From contig NC_061508.1 in the NCBI RefSeq assembly GCF_022539505.1, forward strand, positions 63,001,754-63,065,753: a stretch of DNA of 64,000 nucleotides. The letters are read 5' to 3'. Every line of letters begins with the position of its first letter. Within the stretch, counting starts at the first letter, position 1. The DNA is from Lolium rigidum. Lineage: Eukaryota > Streptophyta > Magnoliopsida > Poales > Poaceae. The position numbers were made by a program, and so were the translations under genes. Below the pieces are notes generated by a model that was not told the origin of the DNA, made no database searches, and saw nothing but the letters and a program-made list of their open reading frames with translations. Shown piece by piece: positions 11,905 through 23,079 of the stretch.

Positions 11905-12580
11905 ATGTTTTTTCGAATGGGGATATACCTCGGCTTCTGCATCATCATGATGCACACAGCCTTTTATTACCGAGGGTTCAAGATCTTTAAGGTTTACAAC
12001 TCACGCATCGCCAAGAATTGATACAAAAATCAACCAGCGAAAGCAAAAAGACATAGTAAGACTACACATCAAACTAGCCTCCTAGTATGACGTCAGCCAG
12101 CGTGGCACAAGTTATGTTGAGCGACCATCTGGAGTCGTGTGCATCTAGAAGTCATGGTATCCCGCTGTCCCTGTGGTGAAAGGAGGGACCACAGTTGGAC
12201 CCAGTGTGCCACCATATGAATAACCTGCAAAAAGTGAAAAAAATGTTTCTTGTTAAAGATAATATCATTTCTGACCCTCCATATAGACCAACATAAGGCC
12301 GAAACCCCAACCCAGATAAAAGCTTTAGATTGTCTATCTACTCCATTTAACCAATTACCGAACATATTTTAGTAATATTGAATGGAGGCGAAAGATCATA
12401 AGTGAAACTATTCGCCAAAGAAGTTTAGCCAAGTGATAATCAATAAAAAAATGTTGGATGGTCTCATGATCCCCGCAAAAAACACATCTCGTACATCCAT
12501 TTCGGTTTCTCTTTGCTAAATTATCTTTAGTCGATAGAACTTTGTTGCTCAACAAGCCGTCGCATTGGAATAAAGCTAGG
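11905..12580 (-). mobile_element. 5'-truncated LINE (non-LTR retrotransposon) 3' end
   Basis: Minus-strand C-terminal end of a LINE ORF2. 12355-12555 encodes a zf-RVT zinc-binding segment ('CTRCVFCGDHETIQHFFIDY', 'AKLLWRIV'). 12093-12365, in another frame, continues with 'LCWSIWRVRNDIIFNK'. These are standard plant L1-type LINE motifs. The endonuclease and reverse transcriptase are absent, as expected for 5' truncation. A short A-rich 3' end ('CGAAAAAAC' on minus, near 11910) follows a 3' UTR. A frameshift separates the two ORF pieces. Confidence 0.85.
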
Positions 12581-13167
12581 CGCGTGGTACGGCCATGGAA
12601 TCAATCCAGAGGGATGAGGAAATCAGGTCCGCACGATCTTGCCTGCGCGTAGAAGGCGAGGCCATGTTTGGACGGTCGCTCGCTCACAAGCATCATCGAT
12701 CACGTGCCTCCGCTGCCATGTCGTCGCGTACGGAGTATGTATACTTGTACGCCTGGATCGGACAGGGCAGCGCGCAGCGATGACGAGGCACGCGGCATGT
12801 GCTGGTTCCTATGCTACGCGCCTAGGGCTCAAGGTCAACACGCAGTGGCAGGGTTTAGGCACATGATCGAGATGGTATCTGTATCACAAGCAGGTACACT
12901 AGTAGCATGTGGAGCAGTGGCTGGCGCACCGCTTGGCGACGCGGTGGTTTCCTTTGTTTATACAGAGAGATCGGGGAGAGTAGACAGTACAGTACAGTAC
13001 GGATTATTATCTCGCGCCGCGCCGCGACGGGCACGGCACCGCTTCGCTTCGCTTCACCCGCGTCGATGCGCGGCGCACATATCGGGCCTGTGATGCAGTA
13101 CTATAATAAACTAGTCAGGCGCTGCAGCGCATGCGGACGGAGCGAGGCTCACGGTTGCGTGAGAGAG
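12581..13167. other. GC-rich stretch without recognised gene
   Basis: Overlapping ORFs on the plus strand have no conserved motif and look like GC-driven open frames. A small (AGTAC)n-like run occurs near 12985. Confidence 0.5.
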
Positions 13168-13519
13168 TGAGGGCATCTCCAACCGCGCGATCCAAACGGA
13201 CGCGCTGGACCGTCCGTTTTGGGCCGTTTGCGTGGCCGAACGGACACCCGGACAGCGGCCCGCGTCCGCGTGTCCGTTTGGATCGCACGCTGCGCCCAAC
13301 GCGCGGACGCAGCGCATTGGTAATAAAATAAAATATAAATGAAAATAAAAAAGGAAAAGAACAAAACATAAATTTAAACTAGTTGGTCATTAAACTTAGC
13401 CCTATTTTGGGCAAATTTTACACAAAAGAAAGCCATATATGGCTTTAAACTAAAAAAAGCAAACCCTAGCCAGTGGTTTGCGAGCACGCGGTAGCCGCCG
13501 GCGATACTACCCCCGCAGT

Positions 13520-14077
13520 ACTCGTCATCGTCGGCGTCGATGACGACGACGCCGCCCGGCGGCGACGCGCCGTTCCGGCTCGACACGCCGGAGGGCACCG
13601 GGGACTCCGGCCAGGGGTCCCACCGCGCCCTTTCCCGGGCGGAGTGCGCGTTCGGCGGGCTCGCCGGCCTGCGCAGCCGTGCCCTCCGCGCGGACTCCTC
13701 GTCGGAGCTGCTCCTCCGCCTCGCGTGGCCGGGCTCTCCTCCTCCGCCGTGCGCGCGGCCGGCGGCTCCTCCTCCCGGAGCGCCGCCCGACGCGTAGCCT
13801 CCTCCCGACGGCGCGCCGGCTCGAGGAAGGCCCACGCGTCCGCCCGGGCGTCCTCCCGGGCCTTCCTGGCCGCCTCCTCCAGGCGCGGAGGTGCGCAGCG
13901 TCTCGGCGAGGAGCGGCCATTTGGCCGGCTCGTCGAGGTCCTCGTCGCTCGCGGACGCCGCGAGCGCCGCCCTGCAGCCTCCGGGTCGTTCTCCTCCTCC
14001 CGGGGCTGCGGCTGCGGCTGCGGGCTGGGGCCGGGGCCGGGGCGCGGGCTCGTTGATGTAGAGGCCGCCGGGCGGCG
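13520..14077 (-). pseudogene. Downstream half of the GC-rich ORF of the Harbinger-like element
   Basis: Minus-strand coding remains rich in Arg, Ala, Pro and Glu: an alpha-helical, charged stretch ('LEEAARKAREDARADAWAFL', 'RRREEATRRAALREEE') followed in another frame by 'SSSDEESARR' and an acidic end 'VVVIDADDDEYCGG'. At least one frameshift. Function unknown. The 5' half lies at 22307-22752 beyond the gypsy insertion. Confidence 0.55.
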
Positions 14078-14082
14078 GCCGG
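14078..14082. repeat. Left 5-bp target duplication of the gypsy element (GCCGG)
   Basis: GCCGG before the 5' LTR matches GCCAG at 22302-22306 after the 3' LTR, with one mismatch. Confidence 0.7.
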
Positions 14083-15703
14083 TGATACGTCTCCGACGTA
14101 TCGATAATTTCTTATGTTCCATGCCACATTATTGATGTTATCTACATGTTTTATGCACACTTTATGTCATATTCGTGCATTTTCTCGGAACTAACCTATT
14201 AACAAGATGCCGAAGTGCCGATTCTTGCTTTCTGCTCGTTTTTGGTTTCGAAATCCTAGTAAGGAAATATTCTCGAAATTGGACGAAATCAAAGCCCGGG
14301 GCCTATTTTTCCACGAAGCTTCCGGAAGTCCGAAGACGAGACGAAGAGGGGCCACGGGGTGGCCAAACCCTAGGGCGGCGCGGCCCCACCCCCGGCCGCG
14401 CCGGCCTATGGTGTGGGCCCCCGTGCCGCCTCTTGACTTGCCCTTCCGCCTACTTAAAGCCTCCGTGACGAAACCCCCAGCATCGAGAGCCACGATACGG
14501 AAAACCTTCCGCAGACGCCGTCGCCGCCGATCCCATCTCTGGGGATCCAGAGATCGCCTCCGGCACCCCGCCGGAGAGGGGAATCATCCCCCGGAGGACT
14601 CTACGCCGCCATGGTCGCCTCCGGTGTGATGTGTGAGTAGTCTACCCCTGGACTATGGGTCCATAGCAGTAGCTAGATGGTTGTCTTCTCCCCATTGTGC
14701 TATCATTGTCGGATCTTGTGAGCTGCCTATCATGATCAAGATCATCTATATGTAATTCTATATGTTGCGTTTGTTGGGATCCGATGAATAGAGAATACTT
14801 GTTATGTTGATTATCAAAGTTATGCTTATGTGTTGTTTATGATCTTGCATGCTCTCCGTTACTAGTAGATGCTCTGGCCAAGTAGATGCTTGTAACTCCA
14901 AGAGGGAGTACTTATGCTCGATAGTGGGTTCATGCCCGCATTGACACCTGGGACAGATGACGTAAAGTTCTAAGGTTGTGTTGTGCCGTTGCCACTAGGG
15001 ATAAAACATTGATGCTATGTCTAAGGATGTAGTTGTTGATTACATTACGCACCATACTTAATGCAATTGTCTCGTTGCTTGCAACTTAATACCGGAGGGG
15101 TTCGGATGATAACCTCGAAGGTGGACTTTTTAGGCATAGATGCAGCTTGGATGGCGGTCTATGTACTTTGTCGTAATGCCCAATTAAATCTCACTATACT
15201 CATCATGATATGTATGTGCATTGTCATGCTCTCTTTATTTGTCAATTGCCCAACCGTAATTTGTTCACCCAACATGCTGTTCGTCTTATGGGAGAGACAC
15301 CTCTAGTGAACTGTGGACCCCGGTCCAATTCTCTTTATCGAAATACAAATCTACCGCAATACTTGTTTTACTCGTTTTCTCTCGCAAACAATCATCTTCC
15401 ACACAATACGGTTAATCCTTTGTTACAGCAAGCCGGTGAGATTGACAACCTCACTGTTTCGTTGGGGCAAAGTACTTTGGTTGTGTTGTGCAGGTTCCAC
15501 GTTGGCGCCGGAATCCCCGGTGTTGCGCCGCACTACATCTCGCCGCCATCAACCTTCAACGTGCTTCTTGACTCCTACTCGGTCCGATTAAACCTTGGTT
15601 TCTTATCGAGGGAAACTTGCCGCTGTGCGCATCACACCTTCCTCTTGGGGTTCCCAACGGACGCGTGTCGAACGAAAAGACAATACGTCAACCACGCGCA
15701 TCA
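14083..15703 (+). repeat. 5' LTR of the gypsy element
   Basis: 1621 bp, starts TGATACGTCTCCG and ends CACGCGCATCA. It differs from the 3' LTR at roughly 25 positions by eye (small indels and substitutions, about 1.5%). Confidence 0.93.
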
Positions 15704-15957
15704 AGCAAATTTCCGGCGCCGTTGTCGGGGAGATCAAGACACGCCGCAAGGGGAGTCTCCACTTCTCAATCTCTTTACTTTGTTTTTGTCTTGCTTAGTT
15801 TTATTTACTACTTTGTTTGCTGCACTAAATCAAAATACAAAAAAAATTAGTTGCTAGTTTTACTTTATTTGCTATCTTGTTTGCTATATCGAAAACACAA
15901 AAAAATTAGTTTACTTGCATTTACTTTATCTAGTTTGCTTTATTTACTGTTGCTAAA

Positions 15958-17373
15958 ATGGCCAACGCTGAAAATACTAAGTTGTGTGACTTCACAACCA
16001 CAAATAATAATGATTTCTTATGCACACCTATTGCTCCACCTGCTACTACAGCAGAATTCTTTGAAATTAAACCTGCTTTATCGAATCTTGTTATGAAAGA
16101 TCAATTTTCTGGAATTAGTTCGATGATGCTCGCTGCCCATCTTAATAATTTTGTTGAACTATGTGAAATGCAAAAATATAAAGATGTAGATGGTGATATT
16201 ATTAAACTAAAATTGTTCCCTTTCTCATTAAGAGGAAGAGCTAAAGATTGGTTGCTATCTCTCGCCTAAGAATAGTATTGATTCATGGACTAAATGCAAG
16301 GATGCTTTTATTGGTAGATATTATCCCCCTGCTAAAATTATATCTTTGAGGAGTAGCATAATGAATTTCAAACAATTAGATACTGAACATGTTGCTCAAG
16401 CTTGGGAAAGAATGAAATCTCTGGTTAAAAATCTCCCAACCCATGGACTGACTACTTGGATGATCATCCAAACCTTCTATGCAGGACTAAATTTTTCTTC
16501 ACGGAATTTATTGGATTCAGCTGCTGGAGGTACCTTTATGTCCATCACTCTTGGTGAAGCAACAAAGCTTCTTGATAATATGATGATCAACTACTCTGAA
16601 TGGCACACGGAAAGAGCTCCACAAGGTAAGAAGGTAAATTCTGTTGAAGAATCCTCTTCCTTGAATGATAAGGTTGATGCTATTATGTCTATGCTTGTGA
16701 ATGATAGGACTAATATATATCCTAATAATGTTCCGTTAGCTTCATTGGTTGCACAAGAAGAACATGTTGATGTAAACTTCATTAAAAATAATAATTTCAA
16801 CAACAATGCTTACCGGAACAATTCTAGTAACAACTATAGGCCATATCCTTATAATAATGGCAACGGCTATGGTAATTCTTATGGAAATTCTTACAACAAT
16901 AATAGGAATTCACCCCTGGACTTGAAGCCATGCTTAAAGAATTTATTAGTACACAAACTGTTTTTAACAACTCTGTTGAAGAAAAGCTTGGGAAAATTGA
17001 TATACTTGCTTCTAAAGTCGATAGTCTTGCTGCTGATATTGATCTTTTGAAATCAAAAATTTTGCCTAATGAGAATTATCATAATAAAATTGTTACTACA
17101 GTAAATGCCATTCAAGTTAGAATTAATGAGAATATAAGATTAATGGCTGAACTGCGTGCTAGGTGGGATAGAGAAGAAAATGAAAAACTAGCTAAAGAGA
17201 AGAATATAGCTAAAGTTTGGACTATTACCACCACTAGTAATGCTAATGCTACACATGTTGCTGCACCTCCTACTCATACTAATAAAAGAATTGGTGTTAG
17301 CAATGTTTCCACTTCTAATGCAAAGCGCGAAAAACTGCTCGAAACTGCTAAAACTGCCGAAACCGCCTCGTGA
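15958..17373 (+). pseudogene. Gypsy gag (capsid), frameshifted
   Basis: The start ATGGCCAACGCTGAAAATAC at 15958 opens a retrotransposon gag: 'FSGISSMMLAAHLNNFVELC', 'KLFPFSLRGRAKDWLLSL', then after a frame break at about 16268 'WTKCKDAFIGRYYPPAKI' and 'LDSAAGGTFMSITLGEA'. This is the Retrotrans_gag layout. An Asn/Tyr/Gly-rich, RNA-binding-like stretch (about 16790-16910) follows, then a probable coiled-coil segment (16930-17200) in another frame. At least three frameshifts mean that no full product is made from this copy. Confidence 0.9.
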
Positions 17374-18074
17374 TAAAGTCGCTGAAATTTTTTCCAACAT
17401 TGGGGATGATGATCCCATTGCTTTAGATTATAATGGTTTGAATTTTGATGATTGCCACATCTCTGAAGTTATAAAGTTCTTGCAAAAACTTGCTAAAAGT
17501 CCTAATGCTAGTGCTATAAATTTGGCTTTCACGCATCATATTACAAATGCTCTCATAAAAGCTAGAGAAGAGAAACTAGAGCGCGAAGCCTCTATTCCTA
17601 AAAAGCTAGAGGATGGTTGGGAGCCCATCATTAATATGAAGGTTAAAGATTTTGATTGTAATGCTTTATGTGATCTAGGTGCAAGTATTTCTGTTATGCC
17701 TAAGAAAATTTATAATATGCTTGACTTGCCACCGCTGAAAAATTGTTATTTGGATGTCAATCTTGCTGATCATTCTACAAAGAAACCTTTGGGTAAAGTT
17801 GATAATGTTCGCATTACCGTTAACAATAATCTTGTTCCCGTTGATTTTGTTGTCTTGGATATTGAATGCAATGCATCTTGTCCCATTATATTGGGAAGAC
17901 CTTTTCTTCGAACTCGTTGGTGCTATTATTGATATGAGGGAAGGTAATATAAAATATCAATTTCCTCTCAAGAAAGGTATGGAACACTTCCCTAGAAAGA
18001 GAATAAAGGTACCTTATGATTCTATTATTAGAACAAATTATGATGTTGATGCTTCATCTCTCGATGTTACTTGA
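17240..18074 (+). pseudogene. Gypsy aspartic protease, frameshifted
   Basis: Retropepsin-like domain: active-site motif 'CDLGASISVMPKKIY' (DLGAS in place of the usual D-S/T-G), 'VNLADHSTKKPLGKV', 'PVDFVVLDIE' and the flap/closing motif 'PIILGRPFLRT'. After about 17910 the frame shifts and continues 'GAIIDMREGNIKYQFPLKKG' to a stop at 18074, where a polymerase would normally begin. The absence of reverse transcriptase after this point defines the element as non-autonomous. Confidence 0.9.
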
Positions 18075-20682
18075 TACACACTTTCTGCGCCTAGCCGAAA
18101 GGCGTTAAAGAAAAGCGCTTATGGGAGACAACCCATGTTTTTACCTACAGTACTTTGTTTTTATTTTGTGTCTTGGAAGTTGTTTACTACTGTAGCAACC
18201 TCTCCTTATCTTAGTTTTGTGTTTTGTTGTGCCAAGTTAAGCCGTTGATAGAAAAGTAAGTACTAGATTTGGATTACTGCGCAGTTCCAGATTTCTTTGC
18301 TGTCACGAATCTGGGTCCACCTCCCTGTAGGTAGCTCAGAAAATTATGCCAATTTACGTGCATGATCCTCAGATATGTACGCAACTTTCATTCAATTTGA
18401 GCATTTTCATTTGAGCAAGTCTGGTGCCATTTTAAAATTCGTCAATACGAACTGTTCTGTTTTGACAGATTCTGCCTTTTATTTCGCATTGCCTCTTTCG
18501 CTATGTTGGATGAATTTCTTTGATCCACTAATGTCCAGTAGCATTATGCAATGTCCAGAAGTGTTAAGAATGATTGTGTCACCTCCGAATATGTCAATTT
18601 ATATTATGCACTAACCCTCTAATGAGTTGTTTCGAGTTTGGTGTGGAGGAAGTTTTCAAGGATCAAGAGAGGAGTATGATGCAACATGATCAAGGAGAGT
18701 GAAAGCTCTAAGCTTGGGGATGCACCCGGTGGTTCACCCCTGCATATATCAAGAAGACTCAAGCGTCTAAGCTTGGGGATGCCCAAGGCATCCCCTTCTT
18801 CATCGACAACATTATCAGGTTCCTCCTCTGAAACTATATTTTTATTCCATCACATCTTATGTGCTTTTTCTTGGAGCGTCGGTTTGTTTTTGTTTTTTGT
18901 TTTGTTTGAATAAAATGGATCCTAGCATTCACTTTATGGGAGAGATACACGCTCCGCTGTAGCATATGGACAAGTATGTCCTTGGTTTCTACTCATAGTA
19001 TTCATGGCGAAGTTTCTCCTTCGTTAAATTGTTATATGGTTGGAATTGGAAAATGATACATGTAGTAATTGCTATAAATGTCTTGGGTAATGTGATACTT
19101 GGCAATTGTTGTGATCATGTTTAAGCTCTTGCATCATATGCTTTGCACCCATTAATGAAGAAATACATAGAGCATGCTAAAATTTGGTTTGCATATTTGG
19201 TTTCTCTAAGGTCTAGATAATTTCTAGTATTGAGTTTGAACAACAAGGAAGACGGTGTAGAGTCTTATAATGTTTTCAATATGTCTTTTATGTGAGTTTT
19301 GCTGCACCGGTTCATCCTTGTGTTTTTTTCAAATAAGCCTTGCTAGCCTAAACCTTGTATCGAGAGGGAATACTTCTCATGCATCCAAAATACTTGAGCC
19401 AACCACTATGCCATTTGTGTCCACCATACCTACCTATACTACATGGTATTTTCCCGCCATTCCAAAGTAAATTGCTTGAGTGCTACCTTTAAAATTCCAT
19501 CATTCACCTTTGCAATATATAGCTCATGGGACAAATAGCTTAAAAACTATTGTGGTATTGAATATGTAATTATGCACTTTATCTCTTATTAAGTTGCTTG
19601 TTGTGCGATAACCATGTTCATCGGGGAACGCCATCAACTCATTGTTGAATTTCATGTGAGTTGCTATGCATGTTCGTCTTGTCCGAAGTAAGGGCGATCT
19701 ACACCGAGTTGAATGGTTTGAGCATGCATATTGTGAGAGAAGAACATTGGGCCGCTAACTAAAGCCATGATCCATGGTGGAAGTTTCAGTTTTGGACAAA
19801 TATCCTCAAATCTCTAATGAGAAAAGAATTAATTGTTGTCAAATGCTTAAAGCATTAAAAGAGGAGTCCATTATCTGTTGTCTATGTTGTCCCGGTATGG
19901 ATGTCTAAGTTGAGAATAATCAAAAGCGAGAAATCCAAATGCGAGCTTTCTCCTTAGACCTTTGTACAGAGCGGCATAGAGGTACCCCTTTGTGAAACTT
20001 GGTTAAAGCATATGTATTGCGGTGATAATCCAGGTAGTCCAAGCTAATTAGGACAAGGTGCGGGCACTATTGGTACACTATGCATGAGGCTTGCAACTTA
20101 TAAGATATAATTTACATGATGCATATGCTTTATTACTACCGTTGACAAAATTGTTTCATGTTTTCAAAATCAAAGCTCTAGCACAAATATAGCAATCGAT
20201 GCTTTTCCTCTATGAGGACCATTCTTTTACTTTCAATGTTGAGTCAGTTCACCTATTTCTCTCCACCTCAAGAAGCAAACACTTGTGTGAACTGTGCATT
20301 GATTCCTACATACTTGCTTATTGCACTTATTATATTACTCTATGTTGACAATATCCATGAGATATACATGTTACAAGTTGAAAGCAACCGCTGAAACTTA
20401 ATCTTCTTTTGTGTTGCTTCAATACCTTTACTTTGAATTATTGCTTTATGAGTTAACTCTTATGCAAGACTTATTGATGCTTGTCTTGAAGTGCTATTCA
20501 TGAAAAGTCTTTGCTTTATGATTCACTTGTTTACTCATGTCATACACATTGTTTTGATCGCTGCATTCACTACATATGCTTTACAAATAGTATGATCAAG
20601 ATTATGATGGCATGTCACTCCGAAATTATCTGTGTTATCGTTTTACCTCGCTCGGGACGAGCGGAACTAAGCTTGGGGATGC
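18075..20682 (+). other. Non-coding 3' internal region of the gypsy element
   Basis: No ORF with a domain. It contains three copies of the 16-bp polypurine-like motif CTAAGCTTGGGGATGC, at 18708-18723, 18767-18782 and 20667-20682. The last one is the functional-position PPT next to the 3' LTR. Confidence 0.8.
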
Positions 20683-22301
20683 TGATACGTCTCCGACGTA
20701 TCGATAATTTCTTATGTTCCATGCCACATTATTGATGTTATCTACATGTTTTATGCACACTTTATGTCATATTCGTGCATTTTCCGGAACTAACCTATTA
20801 ACAAGATGCCGAAGTGCCGATTGCTGTTTTCTGCTGTTTTTGGTTTCGAAATCCTAGTAAGGAAATATTCTCGGAATTGGACGAAATCAAAGCCCAGGGG
20901 CCTATTTTTCCACGAAGCTTCCGGAAGTCCGAAGACGAGACGAAGAGGGGCCACGGGGTGGCCAAACCCTAGGGCGGCGCGGCCCCACCCCGGCCGCGCC
21001 GGCCTATGGTGTGGGCCCCCGTGCCGCCTCTTGACTTGCCCTTCCGCCTACTTAAAGCCTCCGTGACGAAACCCCCAGCACCGAGAGCCACGATACGGAA
21101 AACCTTCCGGAGACGCCGTCGCCGCCGATCCCATCTCGGGGATCCAGAGATCGCCTCCGGCACCCTGCCGGAGAGGGGAATCATCCCCCGGAGGACTCTA
21201 CGCCGCCATGGTCGCCTCCGGTGTGATGTGTGAGTAGTCTACCCCTGGACTATGGGTCCATAGCAGTAGCTAGATGGTTGTCTTCTCCCCATTGTGCTAT
21301 CATTGTCGGATCTTGTGAGCTGCCTATCATGATCAAGATCATCTATATGTAATTCTATATGTTGCGTTTGTTGGGATCCGATGAATAGAGAATACTTGTT
21401 ATGTTGATTATCAAAGTTATGCTTATGTGTTGTTTATGATCTTGCATGCTCTCCGTTACTAGTAGATGCTCTGGCCAAGTAGATGCTTGTAACTCCAAGA
21501 GGGAGTACTTATGCTCGATAGTGGGTTCATGCCCGCATTGACACCGGGACAGAGTGACGTAAAGTTCTAAGGTTGTGTTGTGTCTGTTGCCACTAGGGAT
21601 AAAACATTGATGCTATGTCTAAGGATGTAGTTGTTGATTACATTACGCACCATACTTAATGCAATTGTCTCGTTGCTTGCAACTTAATACTGGAGGGGGT
21701 TCGGATGATAACCCGAAGGTGGACTTTTTAGGCATAGATGCAGCTTGGATGGCGGTCTATGTACTTTGTCGTAATGCCCAATTAAATCTCACTATACTCA
21801 TCATGATATGTATGTGCATTGTCATGCTCTCTTTATTTGTCAATTGCCCAACTGTAATTTGTTCACCCAACATGCTGTTCGTCTTATGGGAGAGACACCT
21901 CTAGTGAACCGTGGACCCCGGTCCAATTCTCTTTACTCGAAATACAAATCTACTGCACTACTTGTTTTACTGTTTTCTCCGCAAACAATCATCTTCCACA
22001 CAATACGGTTAATCATTTGTTACAGCAAGCCGGTGAGATTGACAACCTCACTCGTTTCGTTGGGGCAAAGTACTTTGGTTGTGTTGTGCAGGTTCCACGT
22101 TGGCGCCGGAATCCCCGGTGTTGCGCCGCACTACATCTCGCCGCCATCAACCTTCAACGTGCTTCTTGACTCCTACTCGGTCCGATTAAACCTTGGTTTC
22201 TTACTGAGGGAAACTTGCCGCTGTGCGCATCACACCTTCCTCTTGGGGTTCCCAACGGACGCGTGTCGAACGAAAAGACAATACGTCAACCACGCACATC
22301 A
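20683..22301 (+). repeat. 3' LTR of the gypsy element
   Basis: 1619 bp, starts TGATACGTCTCCG and ends CACGCACATCA. Followed by target duplication GCCAG (22302-22306). Confidence 0.93.
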
Positions 22302-22306
22302 GCCAG

Positions 22307-22752
22307 CCCGCCTAGCAGCTGTGCCTGGCTGCGCGCGAGGCCGCGCCGTCGCGGATGTGAAGCACGTGCGCCGCCGCGCATCGTGCTCCACCTCGAACCA
22401 CAAGTCCCAGTTGGGACTTGCGTCGCCGTACGCGGGGTCCCGCCGGAGGTCCGCCGGCAGCCGAGCGCGGCGCTCTCGGGATCTCGGCGTAGCGGGCGCG
22501 GCCGGACGCCGGGATGGGCGGCACCGGAACCCGATCCGGGCTCGGTGCCGCCCGTGGGGGAGGTGCACGTCCCCCACGGCATTGGGACGCCGGCGTCCCG
22601 TAACATCCGCGCCACCGCTACGGTGACGTAGATCCGGTCGCGTCTCGGGCGTCGCCGGCGGCCCCATGGCGAACGGCGCCGGCGCGCGACCGGCCGGCTG
22701 CCGCCGGCCTCGTGGTCGTTGGCGGATGGCGAGAACTCGCGCTCGGGGCCAT
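22307..22752 (-). pseudogene. Upstream half of the GC-rich ORF of the Harbinger-like element
   Basis: Minus-strand coding remains from an ATG at 22752 ('MAPSASSRHPPTTT'). After frame changes it carries 'RIYVTVAVARMLRDAGVPMP', 'GDVHLPHG', 'LPADLRRDPAYGDASPNWDL' and 'WFEVEHDARRRTC'. I recall similar proteins as very repetitive in Triticeae annotation, with no known function. The ORF stops where the gypsy element was inserted; its other half is at 13520-14077. Confidence 0.55.
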
Positions 22753-23079
22753 GGCGGCGCGGAAGCTTCGAGCTCGCGCGTGCGGCCGGAGTGGAAAGTG
22801 GGGACCGGATAGGGACAGTCCACTTCCCCGACCCACATTTAATAGGACCGGGGCACCGACGAGTGGGCCAGCCACGCGGACAGGGCGGACACGCGAGGAC
22901 GCCGCGTGCCATCCGCGGCCACGCAAACCCGGCCCAGATTTGGGCCGGGTTTGCGTCGTTCCGGACGCCGCGGCCGTCCGCTTTTGCGGTGCGTCCCCGC
23001 GTTGGGCCGGGTTTTTGTCCGGATCGACCCATCCAGACGCGCGGGCGCGGGATGGGTCGCCCCGTTGGAGATGCCCTGA

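Larger units (their letters stand above)
14083..22301 (+). mobile_element. Non-autonomous Ty3/gypsy retrotransposon (gag-protease only), 8.2 kb
   Basis: Complete LTR element: 5' LTR 14083-15703, internal 15704-20682, 3' LTR 20683-22301, flanked by GCCGG/GCCAG. The primer-binding region contains 'GGCGCCGTTGTCGGGGA' shortly after the 5' LTR. The polypurine tract CTAAGCTTGGGGATGC directly precedes the 3' LTR. Only capsid and protease sequences are present; there is no reverse transcriptase, RNase H or integrase, and 2.6 kb of non-coding DNA follows the protease. LTR type TGATACGTCTCCGACG is one I recall from Triticeae. It interrupts the Harbinger-like element. Confidence 0.93.
13171..23076 (-). 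mobile_element. Harbinger-like DNA element (about 1.7 kb) split by a gypsy insertion
   Basis: The terminal inverted repeat GGGCATCTCCAAC occurs at 13171 and, inverted, at 23064-23076. Both ends are flanked by TGA (13168-13170 and 23077-23079), a 3-bp target duplication as in PIF/Harbinger. Removing the gypsy element with one target copy leaves 13171-14082 joined to 22307-23076. It carries remains of one GC-rich minus-strand ORF but no DDE transposase, so it would depend on an autonomous partner. The superfamily is inferred from TSD length and TIR style. Confidence 0.7.

Noticed and set aside
13473..14135. A 220-codon plus-strand ORF
   Set aside because: It is the GC-rich antisense shadow of the minus-strand ORF in the Harbinger-like element and runs into the gypsy LTR at its end.
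15210..15857. A 215-codon ORF in the 5' LTR of the gypsy element
   Set aside because: Present in similar form in the 3' LTR (21808 onward), part of repeated non-coding LTR sequence, no domain.
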